Source: Dermatophilaceae bacterium
GTDB taxonomy: Bacteria > Actinomycetota > Actinomycetes > Actinomycetales > Dermatophilaceae
Assembly: GCA_013361975.1 (NCBI GenBank)
Contig: JABFXB010000081.1
Location: forward strand, 1-5,194
Reading direction: 5' to 3'
Length of the DNA stretch: 5,194 nt
The notes beneath the pieces were generated by a model. That model had not been told where the DNA came from, did no database searches, and saw only the letters and a list, made by a program, of their open reading frames with translations. The position numbers and the translations under genes were made by a program. How positions within the stretch are numbered: position 1 is the first letter of the stretch; each line of letters begins with the position of its first letter. Of the stretch, positions 1-5,120 are shown piece after piece.

Positions 1-1394
1 GTGCTCTGGAGGCCGACGACCGCCCGCTCGTGGAACTCCTCGAGACTGCGCGCACCGGCATACGTGCAGCTGCTGCGCAGGCCCGCGACGATCTGGTCGA
101 TGACGTCCTCGACGGAGGGCCGGGCGGGGTCGATGTACATCCGCGCCGTGCTGATGCCCTCCTCGAAGAGGGACTTGCGGGCGCGGTCGTACTCGGAGTC
201 GGTGGCCGTGCGGTTGCGCACGGCGCGCGAGCTCGCCATGCCGAACGACTCCTTGTACTGGCGGCCGTCGTTGTCGGTGTAGAGGTCACCGGGCGACTCG
301 AGGGTGCCGGCGAACCACGAGCCGATCATGACGTTCGAGGCACCGGCCGCCAGCGCCAGAGCGACGTCGCGCGGGTGACGCACGCCGCCATCGGCCCAGA
401 CGTGTTTGCCGAGCTCCCTTGCGGCCCGGGCGCATTCGAGCACGGCTGAGAACTGCGGGCGTCCGACGGCGGTCATCATGCGCGTCGTGCACATGGCCCC
501 GGGACCGACACCGACCTTGACGATGTCGGCACCGGCCTCGATCAGCTCGCGGGTGCCTGCGGCCGACACGACGTTTCCGGCGACGACCGGGACGCCGGGG
601 TCGAGGGCCCGCACGGCGCGCAGCGCCTCGATCATCTTGTCCTGGTGACCGTGCGCGGTGTCGATGACGAGGACGTCGGCGCCGGCGTCCAGGACCTCGT
701 CGGCCTTGGCGGCCACGTCGCCGTTGATCCCGACGGCGACGGCGACCCGGAGACGACCCTGCGCGTCGACCGCCGGCTGGTAGAGGCCGGCACGCACGGC
801 TCCTCCCCGGGTGAGGATGCCGACGAGCTCGCCGTGCTCCGAGACGACCGGCGCCACCTTGCGGCGGGCCGCCGACAGCCGCTCGAACGCCTCCTGCGGA
901 TCGATGCTCTCGGGCAGCACGACCATGTCCTCGTGCATGACGTCGTGCACCTGGGTGTAGCGGTCGACGCCGGTGAGGTCCTTCTCGGTGACGATGCCGA
1001 CCGGCTTCGGGCCGTCGACGACGACGGCCGCACCATGTGCTCGCTTGCCGATGAGCACGAGGGCCTCGCCCGCCGTCATGTGCCGCTCGAGCGTGATCGG
1101 GGTGTCGTGCACGAGGTGACGCTGCTTGACCCACCCGACGACGTCGCGCACGACGTCGACCGGGATGTCCTGCGGGATGACCGCGATGGCGCCGCGGCGG
1201 GCCACCGTCTCGGCCATGCGGCGGCCGGCGATGGCCGTCATGTTGGCCACGACGAGCGGGACGGTCGTGCCCGAGCCGTCGACGGACGAGAGGTCGACGT
1301 CGAGACGACTCGTCACCGACGAGCGGCTCGGCACCATGAACACGTCGTCGTAGGTGAGGTCGAGCTGGGGCTGGAGGCCGTTGAGGAACTGCAC
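1..1394 (-). CDS. guaB1: GuaB1-type CBS-domain GMP reductase / IMP dehydrogenase-related protein (3' end cut by window)
   Basis: Cytoplasmic purine-salvage enzyme of the IMPDH/GMPR superfamily. Mycobacterial GuaB1 has been shown to be a GMP reductase (GMP + NADPH to IMP + NH3), although databases often call the family IMP dehydrogenase-related. I read 464 codons; the family is about 479 residues, so only some 15 C-terminal residues lie outside the window. Residues 1-25 hold the typical QFLNG and LTYDDVFMVPSRS motifs. Two CBS domains (about 95-205, with GIVTEKDL and GILTRGGAVRAG) interrupt the (beta/alpha)8 barrel. The catalytic loop GVGPGAMCTTR places the nucleophile at Cys302. ADGGVRHPRDVALALAAGAS (about 335-353) and YKESFGMASSRAV (about 380-392) complete the active site. 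The GTG start at 1394 gives the expected (M)QFLNG N-terminus; a second GTG at 1400 is possible. No Shine-Dalgarno is visible, and a -10 box lies immediately upstream, so the mRNA is probably leaderless. Divergent from the MMPL gene. Confidence 0.93.
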   Translation of the reverse strand, partial: MQFLNGLQPQLDLTYDDVFMVPSRSSVTSRLDVDLSSVDGSGTTVPLVVANMTAIAGRRMAETVARRGAIAVIPQDIPVDVVRDVVGWVKQRHLVHDTPITLERHMTAGEALVLIGKRAHGAAVVVDGPKPVGIVTEKDLTGVDRYTQVHDVMHEDMVVLPESIDPQEAFERLSAARRKVAPVVSEHGELVGILTRGGAVRAGLYQPAVDAQGRLRVAVAVGINGDVAAKADEVLDAGADVLVIDTAHGHQDKMIEALRAVRALDPGVPVVAGNVVSAAGTRELIEAGADIVKVGVGPGAMCTTRMMTAVGRPQFSAVLECARAARELGKHVWADGGVRHPRDVALALAAGASNVMIGSWFAGTLESPGDLYTDNDGRQYKESFGMASSRAVRNRTATDSEYDRARKSLFEEGISTARMYIDPARPSVEDVIDQIVAGLRSSCTYAGARSLEEFHERAVVGLQS

Positions 1395-1410
1395 GAGCAC
1401 CCATGCTAGG
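1394..1410 (-). promoter_or_regulatory. Putative guaB1 -10 box and leaderless start
   Basis: On the minus strand, CCTAGCATGG (1410-1401) contains the TANNNT hexamer TAGCAT at 1408-1403. Transcription would start 6-9 bases downstream, at about 1396-1394, which coincides with the preferred GTG start codon. No purine-rich ribosome site precedes that codon, so a leaderless transcript is the simplest reading. No good -35 box is seen at 16-18 bp. The hexamer is nearly identical in context to the one on the opposite strand serving the MMPL gene. This is inferred from sequence only. Confidence 0.45.
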
Positions 1411-1444
1411 CGGCTCGCACCCGTGTGGCGTTCCTGGCCTCCGG

Positions 1445-1471
1445 TCAGGGTCAACCCGGAGCCCACCCTGA
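1445..1471. repeat. 7-bp inverted repeat in the divergent promoter region
   Basis: TCAGGGT (1445-1451) and ACCCTGA (1465-1471) form a perfect 7-bp inverted repeat separated by 13 bp. It lies about 50-77 bp upstream of the inferred guaB1 start and some 50 bp upstream of the inferred MMPL -10 box, where an activator or repressor could act. Arms this short can arise by chance in GC-rich DNA, so the functional assignment is weak. Confidence 0.25.
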
Positions 1472-1506
1472 GGCAGACCCCGATTCTGCCGCCAACCCCT
1501 GTGCGC

Positions 1507-1535
1507 GACCGTGCGACGGTCCTAGCGTGGATGCG
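1507..1535 (+). promoter_or_regulatory. Putative MMPL promoter with a 15-bp palindromic operator
   Basis: CCTAGCGTGG (1521-1530) carries the -10 hexamer TAGCGT at 1523-1528, with an expected start near 1535 and a leader of about 44 nt. Immediately upstream lies the perfect palindrome GACCGTGCGACGGTC (1507-1521, 6-bp arms around a 3-bp centre), which occupies the spacer between -10 and any -35. Operators of TetR- or MarR-type repressors, which often control exporters, commonly sit here. No regulator gene is adjacent. The -35 region (about 1500-1505) is poor. Confidence 0.45.
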
Positions 1536-1564
1536 GGTCGCGGGCGCGCGGCCTGACTCCAGCA

Positions 1565-1570
1565 GAGGGG
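1565..1570 (+). promoter_or_regulatory. Ribosome binding site that fixes the MMPL start
   Basis: GAGGGG lies 8 nt upstream of the ATG at 1579. The open frame extends upstream to an ATG at 1354, but that extension overlaps guaB1 and the promoter region and adds 75 residues unlike an MMPL N-terminus. The ribosome site together with the MMPL-like sequence after 1579 decides the start. Confidence 0.8.
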
Positions 1571-1578
1571 CAATCACG

Positions 1579-3729
1579 ATGCAAGAGAACAAAACCGGTG
1601 AGATCGGACGCTTCGCGCGAATCCCGTCGACGCGGGTGTCGAAGTGGCTCGTCGTCGGCTTCTGGATCCTCGTCCTCGGCCTGATGTTCGGCCCCGCGTC
1701 GAAGCTGCCGGACGCGCTCAACAACGAAGCGGCCTCCTGGCTGCCGCAGGACGCGCAGTCGACCAAGGTCGTCGACCAGATCGCGGACTTCCAGAGCAAG
1801 AACGAGTTCCCCGCCGTCGTCGTCTACGAGCGCCCCTCGGGCATCACCCCGGCCGACCTCGCGGCAGTCACGGCCCAGGTCGCCCGGTTCGACGCGATCG
1901 ACACGGTGAAGCGCGACGCGATCGGCCCCATCCCGTCGGCCGACAAGCAGGCCCTGCAGGTCATCGTGCCGGTCGACGCCGGCGATGCCGGCTGGGACTC
2001 GCTCGGCGCCACCGTGACCAAGATGCACGACGCCGCGAAGGACACCCCGGCCGGCCTGTCGATGCACGTCACCGGCCCGGTCGGCTACGCGGCGGACTCG
2101 TCCGAGGCGTTCTCGGGCATCGACGGCAAGCTGCTCTACAGCGCGATGGCCGTCGTCATCGTCATCCTGCTCATCACCTACCGCAGCCCGGTCCTGTGGC
2201 TCGTCCCCGTGCTGTCCGCCGGCACCGCGCTCTTCGTCGCGCAGGGCGTCATCTACTTCCTGGCCGACGGCGACGCGCTCACCGTCAACGCGCAGAGCTC
2301 CGGCATCCTCACCGTCATCGTCTTCGGCGCCGGCACCGACTACGCCCTGCTGCTCGTCGCCCGCTACCGCGAGGAGCTTCGACGCCACGAGGACCGCCAC
2401 CAGGCGATGGCCGTGGCGCTCCACCGGGCGGGCCCCGCGATCATCGCCTCCGGCGCCACGGTGATCGCCGGCATGCTGTGCCTGCTCTTCGCGACGATGA
2501 GCTCGACGAAGGGGCTGGGGCCCGTCGCCGCGATCGGCATCGCCGTGGGCCTGCTCGTCATGCTGACCCTGCTGCCGGCGCTGCTCGTCGTGCTCGGTCG
2601 CTGGGTCTTCTGGCCGGTGCGCCCGACGTTCGGCTCGGTCGACCACACCCGTGACGGCGTCTGGGCCCGCATCGGCGCCCGCATCGCTCGCGCCCCGCGG
2701 CGCACCTGGGTCGTGACGTCGCTGCTGCTCGTGGTCGCCTCGGTCGGCGTGCTGCAGCTGAACGCCGTCGGGCTGTCCAACAAGGACTCGTACTACACGG
2801 CGCCGCCCTCGGTCATCGGCGAACAGATCGCGGCGAAGCACTTCCCCGCCGGAGCCGGGTCGCCCGTGCTCGTGCTCGCCGACGAGCCGAAGGCAGGCGC
2901 GGTCGCGACCGCCGTCAAGGGCGTCGACGGCGTCGACACCGTCGCACCGGCCGTCTCGCGCAACGGCCGGTCACTGATCCAGGCGACCCTGAAGGACGCT
3001 CCGGACTCGGATGCGGCGACCGCCACGCTCGACCGCATCCGTGACGCGATCAAGGCCGTGCCCGGCGCGAACGCCATCGCAGGTGGCGACACCGCGACCC
3101 GTGCCGACACACTCCGGGCCAGCGCTGACGACAACGTGCGGATCATCCCGGTCATCCTCGGGGTGGTGCTGCTCATCCTCATCCTGCTGCTGCGGGCGGT
3201 GACCGCTCCGTTGGTCCTCATCGGAACCGTCGTGCTGTCGTTCGGAGCCGCAATCGGCTTGTCCGCGTTGGTGTTCCGCCACGTCTTCGGCTTCGCAGGT
3301 GCCGACTCGTCGCTGCCGCTCTTCGTCTTCGTCTTCCTCGTCGCGCTGGGCATCGACTACAACATCTTCCTCATGACGCGCGTCCACGAGGAGGCCAAGC
3401 AGGTCGGGACGCGGCGCGGGGCGCTCATCGGCCTCGCCGCCACCGGAGGCGTCATCACGTCCGCCGGGCTGGTGCTGGCCGGCACGTTCGCGGTGCTCGC
3501 GACGATGCCGATCGTCGCCTTCGCCGAGATCGGTTTCGCGGTCGCACTCGGCGTGCTGCTCGACACCCTCGTCGTCAGGTCGGTGCTCGTCACGGCCCTC
3601 AACCTCGACATCGGCGGGCGGATGTGGTGGCCGAGCCGGCTCGCCCGCGACGACCGCGCTCTCGGTGCCCGCGCCGACTCCACCGAGCGCGCCCCGGAGG
3701 CGGAGCCCGAGCTGGCCGCGACGCCCTGA
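1579..3729 (+). CDS. MMPL/RND-family membrane transporter
   Basis: A 716-residue integral membrane protein of the MMPL branch of the RND superfamily, a proton-driven exporter of lipids or other hydrophobic compounds. It has the canonical two-fold layout. TM1 (about 22-38) is followed by an extracytoplasmic domain (about 40-182), TM2-TM6 (about 184-340), a basic cytoplasmic linker, TM7 (about 375-392), a second extracytoplasmic domain (about 393-520) and TM8-TM12 (about 521-672). The paired proton-relay motifs are both present: GAGTDYALLLVARYREE (Asp254-Tyr255, TM4) and LGIDYNIFLMTRVHEEA (Asp593-Tyr594, TM10). The tail after 690 is charged and Ala/Pro-rich and probably disordered. The length matches the short actinobacterial MMPL group (the ActII-3 type, about 710 residues) rather than the longer MmpL3. 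The gene stands alone between its own promoter and a hairpin terminator, so the neighbours give no clue to the substrate, which remains unknown. Confidence 0.95.
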   Translation: MQENKTGEIGRFARIPSTRVSKWLVVGFWILVLGLMFGPASKLPDALNNEAASWLPQDAQSTKVVDQIADFQSKNEFPAVVVYERPSGITPADLAAVTAQVARFDAIDTVKRDAIGPIPSADKQALQVIVPVDAGDAGWDSLGATVTKMHDAAKDTPAGLSMHVTGPVGYAADSSEAFSGIDGKLLYSAMAVVIVILLITYRSPVLWLVPVLSAGTALFVAQGVIYFLADGDALTVNAQSSGILTVIVFGAGTDYALLLVARYREELRRHEDRHQAMAVALHRAGPAIIASGATVIAGMLCLLFATMSSTKGLGPVAAIGIAVGLLVMLTLLPALLVVLGRWVFWPVRPTFGSVDHTRDGVWARIGARIARAPRRTWVVTSLLLVVASVGVLQLNAVGLSNKDSYYTAPPSVIGEQIAAKHFPAGAGSPVLVLADEPKAGAVATAVKGVDGVDTVAPAVSRNGRSLIQATLKDAPDSDAATATLDRIRDAIKAVPGANAIAGGDTATRADTLRASADDNVRIIPVILGVVLLILILLLRAVTAPLVLIGTVVLSFGAAIGLSALVFRHVFGFAGADSSLPLFVFVFLVALGIDYNIFLMTRVHEEAKQVGTRRGALIGLAATGGVITSAGLVLAGTFAVLATMPIVAFAEIGFAVALGVLLDTLVVRSVLVTALNLDIGGRMWWPSRLARDDRALGARADSTERAPEAEPELAATP

Positions 3730-3746
3730 CCTGGACGTCACGGCCC

Positions 3747-3793
3747 CCGAGGACGTATGCCGTCGTGCCGAGCGGGACGGCATACGTCCTCGG
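3747..3793 (+). terminator. Strong 18-bp hairpin terminator after the MMPL gene
   Basis: A perfect 18-bp inverted repeat (3747-3764 and 3776-3793) with an 11-nt loop begins 17 nt after the MMPL stop. The left arm reads CCGAGGACGTATGCCGTC. No U tract follows, which is common for actinobacterial terminators. The end of the right arm, CCTCGG (3788-3793), could instead pair with CCGAGG at 3802-3807, but the 18-bp stem should dominate. It separates the MMPL transcript from the following gene. Confidence 0.8.
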
Positions 3794-3816
3794 AGCTCTG
3801 CCCGAGGCGTAACCCG

Positions 3817-3852
3817 TTGACCCATCCTCGTAATGGAGTAATTCTGATTACA
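3817..3852 (+). promoter_or_regulatory. Putative promoter giving a leaderless mRNA for the unknown-function gene
   Basis: TTGACC (3817-3822) matches the -35 consensus at five of six positions. A 17-bp spacer leads to AATTCT (3840-3845), a partial -10 that keeps the key A and final T; TAATTC one base earlier is an alternative. The expected start is 3852, exactly the A of the ATG. The only ribosome-site-like sequence, GGAG at 3835-3838, is 13 nt from the ATG, which is too far to be ideal. Both points suggest leaderless translation. Confidence 0.5.
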
Positions 3853-3859
3853 TGATTAC
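3830..3859. promoter_or_regulatory. Four-site GTAAT/ATTAC operator array across the start codon
   Basis: Four 5-bp sites are arranged symmetrically: GTAAT (3830-3834), GTAAT (3838-3842), ATTAC (3847-3851) and ATTAC (3855-3859). Within each pair the period is 8 bp, and the two pairs are mirror images about a 4-bp centre (3843-3846). The array is AT-rich in a GC-rich setting and covers the inferred -10 region, the transcription start and the ATG. Such a layout suits a protein binding as two side-by-side dimers, and occupancy would block transcription. The regulator is not known; the downstream gene product itself is a candidate. Confidence 0.6.
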
Positions 3860-4373
3860 GAACGAAGCACTGGAGCGAGTGCGCGGCTGGTTCGTCGGCC
3901 GACTGCCCGAGGAGTGGCGCTCGACGCCTCCCGAGATCACCGTCGACCGCGAGGAGATCACGGTCGTGCTCACGGTCGACGACGTCGACCTGCCCGATGG
4001 GTCGAGCGACGCCGAGCGCGACGAGGCGCGCGCCGGCCGCACCAAGGCGTTCCGGGAGGACACCCGCGGCCGACGCATGGAGATCGCGCGCGAGGCCGAG
4101 CACCGTTTCGACCGCAAGGTCTCGTGGGCGGTGCGCCTCGGCGACCGCACCGAGCTGTTCACCCACGTCGCGGCCCCGACGATGACCCGGCTGCGACAGC
4201 GGGAACGGCTGGTGCTCGACACCCTCGTCGACGCCGGCGTCGCGCGGTCACGCGCCGAGGCGCTCGCCTGGTGCGTCAAGCTCGTCGGGCAGCACGAGAG
4301 CGACTGGCTCGGAGAGCTGCGCGAGGCGATGTCGCACGTCGCCGACGTGCGCACGAAGGGTCCTGCCGCGTGA
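3852..4373 (+). CDS. Conserved-type protein of unknown function with a ribbon-helix-helix-like C-terminus
   Basis: A soluble, highly charged 173-residue protein that I cannot assign to a named family. There is no signal peptide or membrane segment. The N-terminal part (about 5-45) pairs a short amphipathic helix containing RGWFVGRLPEEW with a beta-rich stretch, EITVDREEITVVLTVDD. The middle (about 52-90) is a charged helical region. Residues about 107-147 read like a ribbon-helix-helix: a strand (AAPTMTRLR), a first helix (about 117-129), a short turn (GVARS) and a second helix with SRAEALAWCVKLV. A further helix follows (about 148-166). This resembles the DNA-binding part of CopG/ParD-type regulators, but it is at the C-terminus and was judged by eye only. 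No toxin gene is adjacent. The operator-like array over its start codon suggests autoregulation. The ATG at 3852 is preferred; GTG at 3879 with GGAG at 3872 is a less likely start. It converges with yceI. Confidence 0.85.
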   Translation: MITNEALERVRGWFVGRLPEEWRSTPPEITVDREEITVVLTVDDVDLPDGSSDAERDEARAGRTKAFREDTRGRRMEIAREAEHRFDRKVSWAVRLGDRTELFTHVAAPTMTRLRQRERLVLDTLVDAGVARSRAEALAWCVKLVGQHESDWLGELREAMSHVADVRTKGPAA

Positions 4374-4386
4374 GCGAGACCCTTCG
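4354..4386. terminator. Bidirectional hairpin between convergent genes, overlapping a stop codon
   Basis: CGAAGGGTC (4354-4362) and GACCCTTCG (4378-4386) form a perfect 9-bp stem with a 15-nt loop that contains the TGA stop (4371-4373) of the upstream gene. GCAC (4351-4354) with GTGC (4390-4393) could partly extend the base. The convergent yceI stop is at 4400, so the same hairpin can end transcription from both sides. No U tract is present on either strand. Confidence 0.6.
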
Positions 4387-4399
4387 GAGGTGCGCCGGG

Positions 4400-4966
4400 T
4401 CAGCCCTGGTTGTCGTTGGTGCGCTTGACCGCCGAGATCTCGAACTCGAGCGAGATCTTCTCTGAGACGAGCACGCCACCTGCGTCGAGCGGCATGTTCC
4501 ACTCGAGGCCGAAGTCGCGGCGGTTGATGCGGCGCGAGCCCTCGAAGCCGGCGCGCAGCGCACCGAACGCGTCGGTCTGCACACCCATGAGCTCGAGCGG
4601 GATCGAGACCGGCTTGGTGATGTCGCGGATCGTCAGGCGCCCGGCCACCATGTAGGCGTTCTCCTCGATCTCCTCGATCTGGGTGCTCTCGAAGCGGATG
4701 TCAGGCCACTTCTCGACGTCGAAGAAGTCGGCGCTGCGCAGGTGGTCGTCGCGCTGCTGGTTGCGGGTGTCGACACTGGCGGCCTTGAGCGTCACCTCGG
4801 CGTAGGACTTCGACATGTCGTCGAGGTCTGCGTAGAAGCGGCCGGTCACGTCGTTGAACGAGCCACGCACGGTCGTGACCATCGCGTGGCGGGCCGAGAA
4901 CCCGATCCGGGTGTGGGCCGGGTCGAAGTCCCAGTCCCCGCTCAGCGCGGAGGCGTTGTCGGTCAT
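4400..4966 (-). CDS. YceI-family polyisoprenoid/lipid-binding protein
   Basis: A 188-residue protein of the YceI family, a lipocalin-like beta-barrel that binds isoprenoid or other long hydrophobic chains. Family hallmarks occur in order: WDFDPAHTRIGFSARHAMVT (about 12-31), VRGSFNDVTGRF (about 33-44), SVDTRNQQRDDHLRSADFFD (about 64-83), the WPDIRFEST segment (about 87-95), GRLTIRDITKPV (about 109-120), and RINRRDFGLEWN (about 146-157), followed by the final strand EKISLEFEISAV (about 169-180). It lacks a signal peptide, unlike Escherichia coli YceI, so it is probably cytoplasmic, as many actinobacterial members are. The length is normal and the gene appears intact. The physiological ligand cannot be deduced. 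The ATG at 4966 is supported by a strong ribosome site. It is transcribed towards the unknown-function gene and has its own long upstream control region. Confidence 0.95.
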   Translation of the reverse strand: MTDNASALSGDWDFDPAHTRIGFSARHAMVTTVRGSFNDVTGRFYADLDDMSKSYAEVTLKAASVDTRNQQRDDHLRSADFFDVEKWPDIRFESTQIEEIEENAYMVAGRLTIRDITKPVSIPLELMGVQTDAFGALRAGFEGSRRINRRDFGLEWNMPLDAGGVLVSEKISLEFEISAVKRTNDNQG

Positions 4967-4972
4967 GGTCTC

Positions 4973-4978
4973 TCCCCT
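4973..4978 (-). promoter_or_regulatory. Ribosome binding site of yceI
   Basis: AGGGGA on the minus strand, read 4978 to 4973, lies 6 nt before the ATG at 4966 and fixes that start. It contrasts with the apparently leaderless genes elsewhere in the window and implies a real 5' leader. Confidence 0.8.
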
Positions 4979-4990
4979 GGGACGAAGGAC

Positions 4991-5014
4991 GGGTCGTGCT
5001 CACTGTCACGACCC
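4991..5014 (-). promoter_or_regulatory. Leader hairpin upstream of yceI
   Basis: GGGTCGTG (4991-4998) and CACGACCC (5007-5014) form a perfect 8-bp stem with an 8-nt loop. It ends 12 nt before the yceI ribosome site and would lie in the mRNA leader if transcription starts at about 5021 or further upstream. The right-hand arm and loop overlap one copy of the TCACTGTCAC repeat. It could be an RNA element or a DNA-binding dyad; its role is unknown. Confidence 0.45.
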
Positions 5015-5042
5015 CGAATGTCATTGAATGTTTCACTGTCAC
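5000..5042. repeat. Paired 10-bp direct repeat TCACTGTCAC in the yceI control region
   Basis: TCACTGTCAC occurs at 5000-5009 and again at 5033-5042, 33 bp apart, about three helical turns, so both copies face the same side of the DNA. Each copy is itself TCAC-TG-TCAC. Between them lies a second short direct repeat, GAATG at 5016-5020 and 5026-5030, exactly 10 bp apart, enclosing the dyad AATG-T-CATT. The spacing suggests cooperative binding by a regulator of yceI, not identified here. Confidence 0.5.
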
Positions 5043-5063
5043 AGCCGTCGGTGGCAAACCGAC
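5021..5063 (-). promoter_or_regulatory. Candidate proximal yceI promoter with a -35 dyad
   Basis: On the minus strand TTGCCA (5057-5052) is separated by 18 bp from AAACAT (5033-5028), a weak but acceptable -10 with the key A and final T, placing the start near 5021. The -35 box lies within the dyad GTCGGT (5047-5052) / ACCGAC (5058-5063). The TCACTGTCAC copy at 5033-5042 falls between the two boxes. A competing candidate lies further upstream at 5107-5112. Confidence 0.3.
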
Positions 5064-5106
5064 TCTCGTCGACTGCCTGACAGCGTGCTGGCTCCCCGAC
5101 CCGACG

Positions 5107-5112
5107 AGCCTA
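5107..5112 (-). promoter_or_regulatory. Candidate distal yceI -10 box
   Basis: GGATAGGCTCG on the minus strand contains TAGGCT (5112-5107), a TANNNT hexamer of the actinobacterial type. Transcription would start near 5100 and give a leader of about 135 nt. No recognisable -35 box is present at the right distance; that position is GC-only sequence within the left arm of an inverted repeat. It is an alternative or additional promoter to the proximal candidate. Confidence 0.3.
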
Positions 5113-5120
5113 TCCGTACC

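Noticed and set aside
286..1404. 372-codon minus-strand frame within guaB1, starting at ATG 1404
   Set aside because: Its translation is a low-complexity Arg/Gly/Ala-rich shadow, while the neighbouring frame gives a full GuaB1 protein.
1354..1578. N-terminal extension of the MMPL frame starting at ATG 1354
   Set aside because: It overlaps guaB1 and both inferred promoters, its translation does not look like an MMPL N-terminus, and a good ribosome site precedes the ATG at 1579.
1522..2841. 439-codon minus-strand frame opposite the MMPL gene
   Set aside because: Asp/Arg/Gly-rich antisense shadow typical of GC-rich coding DNA, with no recognisable domain.
2971..3825. 284-codon minus-strand frame over the end of the MMPL gene and its terminator
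   Set aside because: The composition is a charged repeat-like shadow, and it would run through a strong hairpin and overlap a clear gene throughout.
3852..4373. Toxin-antitoxin module built on the RHH-like protein
   Set aside because: No small toxin gene lies on either side: a terminator separates it from the exporter and the downstream neighbour is a convergent yceI. At 173 residues it is also large for an antitoxin.
4701..5057. 118-codon minus-strand frame overlapping the start of yceI
   Set aside because: It shares DNA with yceI in another frame, is Arg-rich, and reads through the repeats upstream of yceI.
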